Positions 54,018 through 63,786 of a stretch of 64,000 nucleotides of DNA are shown piece by piece. The DNA lies in NCBI RefSeq assembly GCF_018618755.1, contig NZ_JACSMR010000002.1, positions 186,001 to 250,000 on the forward strand, written 5' to 3'. A program made the translations under genes and the position numbers. Position 1 is the first letter of the stretch. Each line of letters opens with the position of its first letter. The notes below the pieces were generated by a model that was not told the origin of the DNA, ran no database searches, and was given only the letters and a program-made list of their open reading frames with translations. The DNA is from Exiguobacterium sp. s193 (GTDB taxonomy: Bacteria > Bacillota > Bacilli > Exiguobacteriales > Exiguobacteriaceae).

Positions 54018-54130
54018 GTTCAATTTCCGAATAAACCTAGAAAAAAACGTTTTAAGTTGTTAGAATGTAAATGAAAGTTGAACGATAAAGAGAAAAGGGA
54101 TATAAAATGTTCGTAAATAGGGGGATATGT

Positions 54131-55213
54131 ATGAGTCAGACGACATTGAAAAGAACGCCATTGTTCGAGACAATCGCGCCAATGGGGAAAATGGTCGATT
54201 TTGCAGGGTTTGAAATGCCGGTTCTGTTTTCATCAATCAAGGAAGAACATATCGCAGTACGGGAACAAGTCGGGATGTTTGATGTCTCTCACATGGGAGA
54301 ATTGTTTGTGTCAGGTCCTGGAGCACTTACTTTTCTACAAAAGACGATGTCGAATGATATCTCGAAAATCGCGATCGGGCAAGCGCAATACAATGTCTTA
54401 TGCCAAGAAGATGGTGGAACGGTTGATGATTTGCTCGTTTACCGGCTTGCCGAGACAGAGTATCTGTTAGTCGTCAATGCTTCGAACATCGAAAAAGATG
54501 AGGCGCATCTCCGGTCTTACTTGACTGAGGATGCTGTGCTTGAAAATCAATCGGATGCATACGGACAGATTGCTGTCCAGGGTCCTAAAGCAGAAGAAGT
54601 CCTGTCGACATTGACGGAGCTCGCGTTAAGCGACATTAAATTTTTCCGGTTTGTACATGGAAAAGTTGCGGGTGTCGATATGTTGATTTCGCGTAGTGGT
54701 TATACAGGAGAAGATGGTTTCGAGTTATATATGCCAGCTGCGGATGCGGTACAAGTCTTTAAAGCATTACTTGAAGTAGGTGTCGTCCCGTGTGGTCTCG
54801 GGGCACGTGATACATTACGGTTTGAAGCCTGTTTGCCACTTTACGGGCATGAACTGTCGGCAACGATTTCACCGATCGAGGCGGGGATGGGATTTGCCGT
54901 CAAACCGCAAGCAAAAGAATTCGTCGGGTCAGGCGTGCTCGCACAACAAAAAGAACAAGGCGCACCACGTCGTTTGATTGGACTCGAACTTGTCGACAAA
55001 GGGATTGTCCGTCAAGATGCACCCGTTTTGCTGAACGGAGAGGTCATCGGATTCGTGACGACAGGAACATTGCCGCCAACGATTGGAAAAGCGATTGCGT
55101 TAGCACTCGTACCGGCAGAATATGCGACAGAGGAACAGTTCGAAGTGGAAGTACGTGGGAAGAAATTAGCCGCAAAACGTGTGAATACACCGTTTTACCG
55201 TCGAGCCAACTAA
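54131..55213 (+). CDS. gcvT: Aminomethyltransferase (glycine cleavage T protein)
   Basis: A 360-residue THF-dependent enzyme that takes the methylene group from H-protein-bound glycine. MVDFAGFEMPVLF and FDVSHMGEL at the start, NDISKIA, SGYTGEDGFE and LGARDTLRFEACLPLYGHE are family marks. ATG 54131 (MSQTT) follows AGGGGGA. No glycine riboswitch was recognised upstream. First gene of gcvT-gcvPA-gcvPB; the H protein must lie elsewhere. Confidence 0.95.
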   Translation: MSQTTLKRTPLFETIAPMGKMVDFAGFEMPVLFSSIKEEHIAVREQVGMFDVSHMGELFVSGPGALTFLQKTMSNDISKIAIGQAQYNVLCQEDGGTVDDLLVYRLAETEYLLVVNASNIEKDEAHLRSYLTEDAVLENQSDAYGQIAVQGPKAEEVLSTLTELALSDIKFFRFVHGKVAGVDMLISRSGYTGEDGFELYMPAADAVQVFKALLEVGVVPCGLGARDTLRFEACLPLYGHELSATISPIEAGMGFAVKPQAKEFVGSGVLAQQKEQGAPRRLIGLELVDKGIVRQDAPVLLNGEVIGFVTTGTLPPTIGKAIALALVPAEYATEEQFEVEVRGKKLAAKRVNTPFYRRAN

Positions 55214-55226
55214 GGGGGACTTATAG

Positions 55227-56573
55227 ATGGATTTTCGTTATTTACCGATGACGCAAGAAGATGAAAAAGAGATGTTACAGACGATTGGTGCGAACTCGAT
55301 TGAAGACTTGTTAGCAGATATTCCGGCTTCCGTCCGCGACAAAGGGACGTTAAAAGAAGTCGGGATTCCGCTCCCGGAAACAGACTTGATTCGGACACTC
55401 TCGAAGCTTGCCGACCAAAACATGAACACGAAGCAATATCCATCGTTCCTCGGTGCAGGCATTTACGATCACTACGCACCGGCTGTCGTCAACCATATGT
55501 TGTTGCGCTCAGAGTTTTATACGGCGTATACACCATATCAACCTGAAATCTCACAAGGGGAATTACAAGCGATTTTTGAGTTTCAGACGATGATTTGTGA
55601 ATTGACGGGTATGGATGTCGCAAACTCGTCGATGTATGACGGAATTACAGCACTAGCGGAAGCAGCGATGCTTGCCTGTGCCCATAAAAAGAAAAAGACG
55701 ATCGTATTGTCGGATGGGGTGCATCCGGAATCACATGACGTCGTTCGGACGTATGCGAAAGGACCGGGTCTGAATGTCGAGACACTCGCATTGCGGGACG
55801 GGGAGACGGCAATCGAGCAACTGGATGCGATCGACGATGTCGCGTGTGTCATCGTTCAGTATCCGAACTTTTATGGACGCGTCGAAGACTTACAAGCACT
55901 AGCCGATGCAACCCATGCGAAGGGTGGGCTATTCATCGTTTCAGCGAATCCGCTTGCCCTCGGATTGCTTGAAGCACCTGGGAAACTCGGTGCGGACATT
56001 ACGATTGGTGATTGTCAGCCGTTCGGGATTCCCCAAAGCTTTGGTGGACCGACGTGTGGCTACTTCACGACGACAAAAGCTTTGATGCGTAAAATTCCAG
56101 GACGCCTCGTCGGTCAGACGGTGGATGAGGACGGCAAACGCGGTTTCGTCTTGACGCTCCAAGCCCGAGAACAGCATATCCGTCGTGATAAAGCGACGTC
56201 GAATATTTGTTCGAACCAAGCATTGAACGCATTGGCGGCATCGATTGCGATGAGCGCGTTCGGGAAACAGGGGATTCGTGATTTAGCGGTCCGCAACTTA
56301 CAAACGGCACATGCCTTGAAAAAATCATTGAAAGCAGCCGGCTTCCGCATCGTCGATGATGGACCGAGCTTTAATGAATTCGTCGTCGAATTACCAATCG
56401 ATGCGGAAGAGGCGAGTCGTCAACTGTTAAAAGCGGGAATCATCGGTGGCCTTCCACTTGGCACATACGATGCGAACCGCAATCGTGAAATGCTTGTCTG
56501 TGCAACAGAATTACGGACGAAAGAAGAGCTCGATCAATTCGTGTCAGCGTTAGGGGGATTAACTCATGCATAA
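55227..56573 (+). CDS. gcvPA: Glycine decarboxylase subunit 1
   Basis: A 448-residue alpha subunit of the split P protein, with PLP-fold but without the cofactor Lys. Conserved segments: [46 protein letters not shown] and [21 protein letters not shown] precedes it. It overlaps gcvPB by 8 bases; together the two form the decarboxylase of the glycine cleavage system. Confidence 0.95.
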   Translation: MDFRYLPMTQEDEKEMLQTIGANSIEDLLADIPASVRDKGTLKEVGIPLPETDLIRTLSKLADQNMNTKQYPSFLGAGIYDHYAPAVVNHMLLRSEFYTAYTPYQPEISQGELQAIFEFQTMICELTGMDVANSSMYDGITALAEAAMLACAHKKKKTIVLSDGVHPESHDVVRTYAKGPGLNVETLALRDGETAIEQLDAIDDVACVIVQYPNFYGRVEDLQALADATHAKGGLFIVSANPLALGLLEAPGKLGADITIGDCQPFGIPQSFGGPTCGYFTTTKALMRKIPGRLVGQTVDEDGKRGFVLTLQAREQHIRRDKATSNICSNQALNALAASIAMSAFGKQGIRDLAVRNLQTAHALKKSLKAAGFRIVDDGPSFNEFVVELPIDAEEASRQLLKAGIIGGLPLGTYDANRNREMLVCATELRTKEELDQFVSALGGLTHA

Positions 56574-58044
56574 ATCAAGTGAACAAACATTGATTTTTGA
56601 AATCTCAAAACCCGGCCGTGTCGCATATGCGTTACCACTCGCGACGGTCGAAGAAGCAGCAATCGAAGACATGTTGCCGTCTTCTTTTATACGAACAGAA
56701 GATGTCGCGTTACCGGAAGTTTCGGAACTGGATCTCGTACGACACTATACGGCACTTTCGAACCGGAACCATGGGGTGGATTCCGGATTCTATCCACTCG
56801 GTTCGTGCACGATGAAATACAACCCTAAAATCAATGAGGATATGGCGCGACTTCCTGGATTCGCACACATTCACCCGCTCCAGCCGGTTGAGAGCATTCA
56901 AGGGGCGCTTGGTTTGATGTATGATTTACAGGAAAAATTAGCAGTCATCACAGGGATGGATGAAGTGACGCTCCAACCGGCAGCAGGAGCACACGGAGAA
57001 TGGACGGGATTGATGTTAATCAAGGCCTACCATCAGGCACGGGGAGACTTCAAGCGGACAAAAGTACTTGTTCCAGACTCAGCGCACGGCACGAACCCGG
57101 CATCGGCGTCTGTTGCAGGATTTGATACCGTGACGGTCTTGTCAGACGAACGGGGTCTTGTTGACTTAGAAGATTTAAAGAGCAAAGTAGGAGACGACAC
57201 AGCGGCTTTAATGCTGACGAACCCAAACACGCTCGGATTGTTTGAATCGGATATCGTCGAAATCGCCAAAGCAGTCCATGAAGCAGGTGGGAAATTGTAT
57301 TACGATGGAGCAAACTCAAATGCCATCATGGGGATTGCACGTCCCGGCGATATGGGCTTCGATGTCGTTCACTTGAACCTCCACAAGACGTTTACCGGTC
57401 CTCACGGTGGGGGTGGTCCTGGTTCGGGTCCAGTCGGCGTGAAACAAGATTTGATTCCGTATTTACCAAAACCGATCGTCGCGAAAACGGAGGAAGGATT
57501 CATCTTGGATTACGATCGGAAAGACTCGATCGGGCGTGTTAAACCGTTCTATGGTAACTTCGGGATTAATGTCCGGGCCTACAGCTACATTCGGACGATG
57601 GGTGGAGAAGGTCTCGCCCGTGTCTCGAAAGAAGCGGTCTTAAACGCAAACTATATGTTGGCACGCCTCAAAGGCGCCTATGACGCACCGTATGACGTCT
57701 ATTGTAAACATGAATTCGTCTTATCCGGTCGTCGCCAAAAAGCACTTGGTGTCCGGACGCTCGATATCGCAAAACGACTGCTTGATTTTGGTTACCATCC
57801 ACCGACAATTTATTTCCCGTTGAATGTCGAAGAGTGCATCATGATTGAGCCGACGGAAACGGAATCAAAAGAAACACTTGATGCGTTCTGTGATGCGATG
57901 CTCCAAATCGCGCGTGAAGTCGAAGAAACGCCAGATGTCGTTTTGAATGCACCGCATACGACAGTCGTCAAGCGGATGGACGAAACATTGGCAGCACGTA
58001 AACCAGTGTTGCGTTACCAACCGAAACAAGAAGTGCATGCATAA
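56566..58044 (+). CDS. gcvPB: Glycine decarboxylase subunit 2 (PLP-binding)
   Basis: A 492-residue beta subunit. The PLP Lys is in [18 protein letters not shown]. Other marks: [29 protein letters not shown] split in [10 protein letters not shown] and [14 protein letters not shown]. It starts at ATG 56566 inside the end of gcvPA. The operon ends at the terminator at 58122. Confidence 0.95.
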   Translation: MHKSSEQTLIFEISKPGRVAYALPLATVEEAAIEDMLPSSFIRTEDVALPEVSELDLVRHYTALSNRNHGVDSGFYPLGSCTMKYNPKINEDMARLPGFAHIHPLQPVESIQGALGLMYDLQEKLAVITGMDEVTLQPAAGAHGEWTGLMLIKAYHQARGDFKRTKVLVPDSAHGTNPASASVAGFDTVTVLSDERGLVDLEDLKSKVGDDTAALMLTNPNTLGLFESDIVEIAKAVHEAGGKLYYDGANSNAIMGIARPGDMGFDVVHLNLHKTFTGPHGGGGPGSGPVGVKQDLIPYLPKPIVAKTEEGFILDYDRKDSIGRVKPFYGNFGINVRAYSYIRTMGGEGLARVSKEAVLNANYMLARLKGAYDAPYDVYCKHEFVLSGRRQKALGVRTLDIAKRLLDFGYHPPTIYFPLNVEECIMIEPTETESKETLDAFCDAMLQIAREVEETPDVVLNAPHTTVVKRMDETLAARKPVLRYQPKQEVHA

Positions 58045-58121
58045 CGGTTACTGAAAAGAGGCTTGATTGCATTTCCTTACTCACGAGAGGCGGGAATACA
58101 CCATTTCGCCCTGGATGCAAG

Positions 58122-58162
58122 AAACACCCTTCCTCCGCTTAAAGCGAAGGAAGGGTGTTTTT
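58122..58162. terminator. Bidirectional terminator gcv / yqhL
   Basis: AAACACCCTTCCT pairs with AGGAAGGGTGTTT around CGCTTAAAGCG, flanked by A and T residues. Confidence 0.92.
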
Positions 58163-58179
58163 ACGCTAAAATCGGTGAA

Positions 58180-58560
58180 TTAGCTACGTTTGACTTTTCC
58201 GGTCCATTGTTTGAATCCGCCTTTAAGTTGGTACAAGTTCGTATAGCCTGCTTTTTTCAAGACTTTAGCTGCTTGCGAAGAACGCATGCTGCCTTGGCAG
58301 TACAAGTAAATCGGCATATCTTTCCGAAGTTCTTTCGAACGCATTTTCATCTGACTCACCGGAATGTTGCGGGCGCCGACAATGTGACCCCCTTTAAATT
58401 CTTGTGTTTCCCGAACATCGACAATTTGTGCTTTACGGTAATTTGCCCGGAACTCTTCTTGCGTCAGTTTCGTGATTCCTTTGACGGGCATGAAACGCCA
58501 GACGACATAAGCGACCAAGGCAACCCATAAAACGATCGTAATGATTGTACCTGTTTCCAT
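58180..58560 (-). CDS. yqhL: Membrane-anchored rhodanese-like protein (YqhL)
   Basis: A 126-residue protein with one N-terminal helix (about residues 6-24) and a rhodanese domain. The active-site loop is YCQGSMRSSQAA with the catalytic Cys; QIVDVRETQEF and GHIVGARNIP are conserved. It may carry persulfide sulfur at the membrane. I use the start at 58560; an upstream extension to 58629 is unlikely. It sits between gcv and lipM, as in B. subtilis. Confidence 0.9.
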   Translation of the reverse strand: METGTIITIVLWVALVAYVVWRFMPVKGITKLTQEEFRANYRKAQIVDVRETQEFKGGHIVGARNIPVSQMKMRSKELRKDMPIYLYCQGSMRSSQAAKVLKKAGYTNLYQLKGGFKQWTGKVKRS

Positions 58561-58698
58561 ATTCAACTTCCAACCCCTTCGTTCATATAACATCCCTACT
58601 ATTATAGTAAACGAAATCGATTTCGGCAATCGACTCGTCGTTGCGCAGGATAGAAAGGGTCTGATACACTAATACGGAAACGTTTTGGGGGTGTTCGC

Positions 58699-59529
58699 TT
58701 GATAAAGAAATGGCACGTATTGACAACTGAAGCATTAGAACCAGCACTGAACATGGCAATTGATGAAGCTTTGATCGGATTTGTCGGACGGGGAGAAATT
58801 GCACCGACTCTCCGTTTTTATTCATGGGAGCCCCGGGGATTAAGTGTTGGCCACTTCCAACGGGCGACACGTGATATTGATCGAAAGCGGATTGAAGAAC
58901 TTGGAATCCCGATCGTTCGACGGATGACAGGTGGTCGGGCGGTTTTACATGCAGATGAGCTCACATATAGCGTCGTCATAAAAGAGGCGACGGAAGGCTT
59001 ACCGCGAACCGTCATTGAAAGTTACCGGATGTTGACGGAAGGTATCCGTAAAGGATATCACCATCTTGGCATTCCAGTTGAATTTTCAGTGCCGATGACG
59101 GAAGAAGAAAAAGAAGAGTTACGAAAACCGAAGTCGGCCGTTTGTTTTGATGCCGCATCGTACTATGAGCTGGCTGTCGGGAAACGAAAGGTCGCGGGTA
59201 GCGCTCAAGTCCGCCATCAAGGTGTTGTCCTGCAACATGGTTCAGTTCCTTTATCGGTCGATGAAGGAGAGTTATTTGATTGTTTCCTGTATGACGATGA
59301 AACGACGCGCCAACGGATGAAAGCACGTTTTGCAGGAAAAGCGGTTGCGTTAAATGAGCTTGCGGGACGTCACGTGTCGTTTGACGAAGTACGGGTTGCC
59401 TTTATGCGTGGTTTTGAGGACGCACTTCAACTAGAATTCGCCCCCCTAGAATTTACACAGCAACAATGGCAGGAGATTGAACAGCTCGCCGAGAAATACC
59501 GTAGTGATGAATGGAACTGGAAACGTTAA
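58699..59529 (+). CDS. lipM: Octanoyl-[GcvH]:protein octanoyltransferase LipM
   Basis: A 276-residue member of the lipoate ligase fold that moves octanoyl from ACP to GcvH. Marks: ALNMAIDEAL, RMTGGRAVLHADELTYS, VCFDAASYYEL (probable catalytic Cys) and KVAGSAQVRHQGVVLQHGS. It starts at TTG 58699 behind GGGGGTG. Its place after the glycine cleavage operon makes sense, since GcvH is the acceptor. Confidence 0.93.
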   Translation: MIKKWHVLTTEALEPALNMAIDEALIGFVGRGEIAPTLRFYSWEPRGLSVGHFQRATRDIDRKRIEELGIPIVRRMTGGRAVLHADELTYSVVIKEATEGLPRTVIESYRMLTEGIRKGYHHLGIPVEFSVPMTEEEKEELRKPKSAVCFDAASYYELAVGKRKVAGSAQVRHQGVVLQHGSVPLSVDEGELFDCFLYDDETTRQRMKARFAGKAVALNELAGRHVSFDEVRVAFMRGFEDALQLEFAPLEFTQQQWQEIEQLAEKYRSDEWNWKR

Positions 59530-59553
59530 AGAGAAGGATTGGAAGGTGATGTC

Positions 59554-59976
59554 GTGCCAACTCCGAGTATGGAAGACTATTTAGAGCAAATCTATATTTT
59601 GATTGAAGAAAAAGGATATGCCCGTGTGTCGGATATTGCAGAATTACTAGGGGTCCACCCCTCGTCCGTAACAAAGATGGTCCAAAAATTAGATCGTGAA
59701 GAATATCTCGTTTATGAAAAGTATCGCGGCCTCATGCTGACTGCGAAAGGCAAGAAAATCGGAAAGCGCCTCGTCGAGCGACATGCGCTCTTAGAAGACT
59801 TCTTGCGCCTCGTCGGCGTTGAGGAATCCTTGATTTATAAAGATGTCGAAGGAATCGAGCATCATTTAAGTATCGAAGCCCTCGATAAAATCAATGGAAT
59901 GATTCAATTTTTTGACGAACGTCCCACGCTAAAAGAAGAATTGCATAACTACCAACAAGCGCACCCGGAAGACTGA
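59554..59976 (+). CDS. mntR: Manganese-dependent regulator MntR
   Basis: A 140-residue DtxR-family repressor of Mn uptake. The winged helix contains [22 protein letters not shown]. Metal ligands in the Bacillus protein (Asp8, Glu11, His77, Glu99, Glu102, His103) all have counterparts, e.g. the start [12 protein letters not shown] and VEGIEHH. It starts at GTG 59554 with AAGGTGAT; the frame extends to TTG 59539. It follows lipM, as in B. subtilis. Confidence 0.94.
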   Translation: MPTPSMEDYLEQIYILIEEKGYARVSDIAELLGVHPSSVTKMVQKLDREEYLVYEKYRGLMLTAKGKKIGKRLVERHALLEDFLRLVGVEESLIYKDVEGIEHHLSIEALDKINGMIQFFDERPTLKEELHNYQQAHPED

Positions 59977-60101
59977 GTGGGCTTGTTTTTTACATTAAAA
60001 ACCTGTTAAAGACGAACGATTTATACTTTTATAAGAGAAAAGTCCGTCTATAAGCTCGAATATGCTATACTGACGATGAAAAAGACTAAAGGGGGTGACG
60101 G

Positions 60102-60650
60102 GTGGTATTTCACCCGGATACGATGGAAATCGTCATCAAAGAAAAATTGGTTTCAGAAACTGAGTTGTCTAAAAAAGTTACGGAGTTAGCAGTCGAGATT
60201 GAACGGGATGCTGCGGGGCGCCAGATTGTCTTGGTTGTCGTATTGAAAGGATCGATGGTTTTTGCGGCCGACTTGATGCGCGCGATTAAAGGGAGTGTCC
60301 AAATCGATACCGTCGCCTGCTCGTCGTATGGTGCCAAAACGGTCTCTTCCGGGCGCGTGCAATTGAAAAAAGATTTGGATTTAGATGTCGAAGGGAAATA
60401 CGTTGTCGTTGTCGAGGATATCATCGACACGGGACATACGCTGAGTTTCTTATGTGAACATATGAAGCTGCATAAGCCGGGTGTCTTAAAGATATGTACG
60501 TTGCTTGATAAACCGGCCCGTCGTGAAGTGGAATTGACAGCAGATTATGTCGGATTCGAGATTCCGGATTATTTCGTCGTCGGTTACGGGATTGATTGTG
60601 CAGAAGAATACCGCAACTTGCCGTACATCGGCTGGGTCGAGACAGACTAA
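60102..60650 (+). CDS. hpt: Hypoxanthine phosphoribosyltransferase
   Basis: A 182-residue type I PRTase for purine salvage. The PRPP motif is VVVVEDIIDTGHTL, the early loop is VVLKGSMVFAADLMR, and DYVGFEIPDYFVVGYGIDCAEEYRNLPYIG ends it. GTG 60102 has AAAGGGGGTGA five bases before it. B. subtilis keeps hprT elsewhere, next to ftsH, so this copy may be a second enzyme or a moved gene. Confidence 0.92.
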   Translation: MVFHPDTMEIVIKEKLVSETELSKKVTELAVEIERDAAGRQIVLVVVLKGSMVFAADLMRAIKGSVQIDTVACSSYGAKTVSSGRVQLKKDLDLDVEGKYVVVVEDIIDTGHTLSFLCEHMKLHKPGVLKICTLLDKPARREVELTADYVGFEIPDYFVVGYGIDCAEEYRNLPYIGWVETD

Positions 60651-60687
60651 AAAACCGCCAGCGGACAAGAGTCGCTGACGGTAGTAG

Positions 60688-60726
60688 GCGAGGGAGTGGC
60701 GTTTTTTAGCCATTTGCTCGCTTTTT
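60688..60726 (+). terminator. Terminator after hpt
   Basis: GCGAG...TGGC pairs with GCCA...CTCGC around GTTTTTTA, followed by TTTTT. Confidence 0.75.
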
Positions 60727-60728
60727 GA

Positions 60729-61136
60729 TTAAAAGGCACGTTTTTTCTTTTTCCCTTTTTTTCCTTCGATGACGGTCAAGTTAGGTCCTTTCGACCGGTC
60801 GCGAATTGGGCGTACTTTATTCGAAGACGATGTTTTCGTAGCATTTTTGATTGTTTTTTTCTTGAAGTCAGTCCGGCGCGCGCCTTGATCACGTTTCCCG
60901 TGCAATTTTTTTGATTGCGCGACTGATTTTCGGTACTGTGAATTCGCACCGCTTCCGGCACCGCTATTACGCGTCATGAACTTAAAGATCAAAAAGATTA
61001 TTCCCGCCACGACTGCTACAAACAGTAATTGTGAAAACAGACTACCCGGATCATTAGCAAGCTTATATCCAAAGCCGACGAAAGCAAACAGTAACACGAC
61101 AAGTGCAAATGTAGAGCCGATTCGTTGTCTAATCAT
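60729..61136 (-). CDS. yqhP: SA1362-like membrane protein (YqhP)
   Basis: A 135-residue protein with two helices (about residues 9-25 and 34-53) and a very basic tail (KKTIKNATKT, KGKKKKRAF end). This layout and its location beside yqhQ fit the YqhP/SA1362 family. Function is not known. It lies 20 bases after yqhQ on the minus strand, in the same likely transcript. Confidence 0.82.
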   Translation of the reverse strand: MIRQRIGSTFALVVLLFAFVGFGYKLANDPGSLFSQLLFVAVVAGIIFLIFKFMTRNSGAGSGANSQYRKSVAQSKKLHGKRDQGARRTDFKKKTIKNATKTSSSNKVRPIRDRSKGPNLTVIEGKKGKKKKRAF

Positions 61137-61156
61137 ATTATCACCCCTGTTATCGA

Positions 61157-62089
61157 TTAACCCAGTGCATTCTCATGTAGGTTATGTTCCTGTTTTTCGA
61201 GTGCTTCAAACGCATAAATCGCAACCTCAATCTGTGAATCGTCCGGTTCCTTTGTCGTCAAGTACTGTAACCATAGGCCAGGCAACGCAATCACGCGTAA
61301 TCCCTTAATGTTTTGCGCTTTATTTGTTAATTGCAAAACTTCAAAAGACAGACCGATGACGACTGGGAGCAAGGCGATCCGGAAGACGAGTCGCACCCAT
61401 AATGGATCCGTTGGGACGATTAAATAAACGAAAAACCCGACGATGACGGTGAAGATCAAGAAACTCGACCCACAGCGGTAATGCAGCCGGCTGCTGCGTC
61501 TGACATTTTCGACGGTTAGTGGATGACCGGCTTCGGCGCAATTGATGACTTTGTGTTCTGCCCCGTGATATTGGAACAACCGTTTGACGAGCGGGGTCAA
61601 GGAAATCAAATACAAGTATCCGAACAACAATGTCAGCTTAATTAATGCTTCAATGACGTTTTGAATGAAGTGACCAGATAAAGCTGGAACTGAACTAAAC
61701 AGGGAAGCTAAGAATGCAGGTAGGAGCGTAAATAATAACTTACCAAAGAAAAACGACAGGACACCAATTAACGCGACGCCGAGCCATTTTGTCAGTTGCC
61801 CTTGGTTCGCTTCTTCCGGCTCTTCCTCACCCGGATTGACGCCATAACGGTCGCTCGCGAAGTTCATATGGCTCGCTCCGTTCGCAGACGATTCGATTAA
61901 GGCGAACAGACCGCGCAGGAGTGGAATCCGTTTACCGACTGCAATGCGGGGACGTAATGGCTTTTCTTGTTCGAATGTCTCAATTGTCTGATCATTGCGG
62001 CGGATCGCAGACACGGCATGTGTCGCATTTTGGAACATGACGCCTTCGACGATGGCTTGTCCACCGATCGGCGCTTTAGCGGTTTTCAT
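61157..62089 (-). CDS. yqhQ: DUF1385 membrane protein (YqhQ)
   Basis: About 310 residues, with family motifs GGQAIVEGVMFQN at the start and FQYHGAEHKVINCAEAG plus SRLHYRCGSSFL in the centre, and five or so helices. Bacterial relatives are said to bind fatty acid or peptidoglycan precursors, but the role is unsettled. I use ATG 62089; ATG 62101 four codons before is also possible. It is the first gene of yqhQ-yqhP. Confidence 0.9.
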   Translation of the reverse strand: MKTAKAPIGGQAIVEGVMFQNATHAVSAIRRNDQTIETFEQEKPLRPRIAVGKRIPLLRGLFALIESSANGASHMNFASDRYGVNPGEEEPEEANQGQLTKWLGVALIGVLSFFFGKLLFTLLPAFLASLFSSVPALSGHFIQNVIEALIKLTLLFGYLYLISLTPLVKRLFQYHGAEHKVINCAEAGHPLTVENVRRSSRLHYRCGSSFLIFTVIVGFFVYLIVPTDPLWVRLVFRIALLPVVIGLSFEVLQLTNKAQNIKGLRVIALPGLWLQYLTTKEPDDSQIEVAIYAFEALEKQEHNLHENALG

Positions 62090-62247
62090 ATATGAACGCA
62101 TCCCATCTGAATTAAAATATCGTGTATCGTCAGTTTACTTGATTTTCTATGAAAAAACTACGGTTGACTGCTTTACAGAGGGGGCAATCTTTAGGAGGCG
62201 GAAAACGTCTTATGATACAATAGGAAAGACGATATGGAGGTGATGGT

Positions 62248-62673
62248 GTGCGGATATTGGTTTTAAATGGACCGAATCTCAATTTACTTGGAACACGTGA
62301 ACCGGATACGTATGGTTCAAAGACGTTAACGGATTTAGAAACGTTGATTGTCGGTCGATTTCCTGAAATCGAGTTTAGATTCGAACAATCGAATCATGAA
62401 GGCGTCATGCTTGATTGTCTCCATGCGGCACGCGCGTATGACGGGGTCGTGTTGAATGCTGCTGCTTACACGCATACGAGCATCGCTTTGCGTGACGCAA
62501 TTGCGGCAATCGAGGTACCGACGATTGAAGTTCATTTATCGAACGTTCACGCGCGCGAAGAATTTCGACATCGCTCACTCATCGCACCGGTCTGTCGTGG
62601 CGTCATTAGTGGACTTGGCATGACGGGATATGTATTAGCCGTCGAAGCATTACTCGATTCGAAAGCTACATAA
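62248..62673 (+). CDS. aroQ: 3-dehydroquinate dehydratase, type II
   Basis: A 141-residue shikimate-pathway enzyme. LVLNGPNLNLLGTREPDTYG carries the conserved Asn and Tyr, QSNHEG and NAAAYTHTSIALRDA the substrate contacts, and VHLSNVHAREEFRH the catalytic His. It starts at GTG 62248 with GGAGGTGATG. It forms a probable unit with yqhT and efp, as in B. subtilis (yqhS-yqhT-efp). Confidence 0.96.
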   Translation: MRILVLNGPNLNLLGTREPDTYGSKTLTDLETLIVGRFPEIEFRFEQSNHEGVMLDCLHAARAYDGVVLNAAAYTHTSIALRDAIAAIEVPTIEVHLSNVHAREEFRHRSLIAPVCRGVISGLGMTGYVLAVEALLDSKAT

Positions 62674-62693
62674 TTCAAAAGGGGGAAACAGAC

Positions 62694-63758
62694 ATGCAAC
62701 ATCGTATTGAAGCATTACAATCTGCCTTAAAAGAACGTGATTTACCAGGACTTCTCGTGACGAAAGCGGAAAACATCCGCTATATTTCAGGGTTTACTGG
62801 ATCGAGCGGTGCATGTCTCGTTACGGCCGAACATGCCTACTTCGTGACGGATTTCCGCTATACGGAACAAGCTGCGGACCAGGTCAAAGGGATGGAAATC
62901 GTTCAGATTGACCGGTCAATCCCGGCGACGATGGGTGAACTGATTGCGGGTGCCCGCGTGCGTGCTGTCGGCGTTGAAAAAGATGCGATGACACTCGGTT
63001 CGTTCGAAGCGTATGACGAGGCATCAGCAATTGAACTGATTCCGACGACAGGAATCGTCGAAAACCTACGCTTGATTAAGGATTCATCAGAGATTAAGAT
63101 GGTTAAGGAAGCGGTAAAACTAGCGGACGCGACCTTTGACCACATCTTGACGTACATTCAGCCGGGAAGAACAGAACTTGAAGTTTCGAACGAGCTTGAA
63201 TTCTTCATGCGTAAACATGGGGCAACATCATCGTCATTCGATACGATCGTCGCTTCTGGATACCGTTCAGCGTTACCGCATGGTGTCGCGAGTCAGAAAG
63301 TCATCGAGACAGGAGAACTCGTTACGCTTGATTTTGGTGCGCTGTTGAACGGGTATGTCTCGGATATCACGCGAACAGTCGCCGTAGGACCAATCAACTC
63401 AGAACTACAAAAAATTTATGACACGGTCTTGCAAGCGCAATTGGCTGGAGTCGATGGGCTCCGTCCGGGCATTACGGGAATCGAAGCCGATGCGCTCACA
63501 CGGGACATCATTAAAGAAGCGGGATACGGCGAATACTTCGGTCACTCGACAGGACACGGAATCGGTCTTGAGGTACACGAAGGACCAGGACTTTCGTTCC
63601 GTTCGGAAACGAAACTTGAACCCGGTATGATCGTAACGGTCGAACCAGGCATTTATGTTCCGCAAGTCGGTGGATGCCGGATCGAGGATGATGTCTTGAT
63701 CACCGAATCAGGACGCGAAATTCTTTCGTCTTCACCAAAAGAACTCATTACACTTTAA
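62694..63758 (+). CDS. yqhT: M24-family Xaa-Pro peptidase (YqhT)
   Basis: A 354-residue aminopeptidase removing residues before proline. The N-terminal creatinase-like domain begins NIRYISGFTGSSGACLV. The catalytic pita-bread domain has LDFGALLNGYVSDITRT (two Asp ligands), GHSTGHGIGLEVHEGP (His), TVEPGIYVP and CRIEDDVL (Glu ligands). AAGGGGGAAAC precedes ATG 62694. It often lies next to efp. Confidence 0.95.
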   Translation: MQHRIEALQSALKERDLPGLLVTKAENIRYISGFTGSSGACLVTAEHAYFVTDFRYTEQAADQVKGMEIVQIDRSIPATMGELIAGARVRAVGVEKDAMTLGSFEAYDEASAIELIPTTGIVENLRLIKDSSEIKMVKEAVKLADATFDHILTYIQPGRTELEVSNELEFFMRKHGATSSSFDTIVASGYRSALPHGVASQKVIETGELVTLDFGALLNGYVSDITRTVAVGPINSELQKIYDTVLQAQLAGVDGLRPGITGIEADALTRDIIKEAGYGEYFGHSTGHGIGLEVHEGPGLSFRSETKLEPGMIVTVEPGIYVPQVGGCRIEDDVLITESGREILSSSPKELITL

Positions 63759-63786
63759 GTAAGATGAACATTTAGGAGGAACAATT

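Noticed and set aside
58063-58530. Rightward 155-codon frame after gcvPB
   Set aside because: It covers a terminator and is antisense to the rhodanese gene yqhL.
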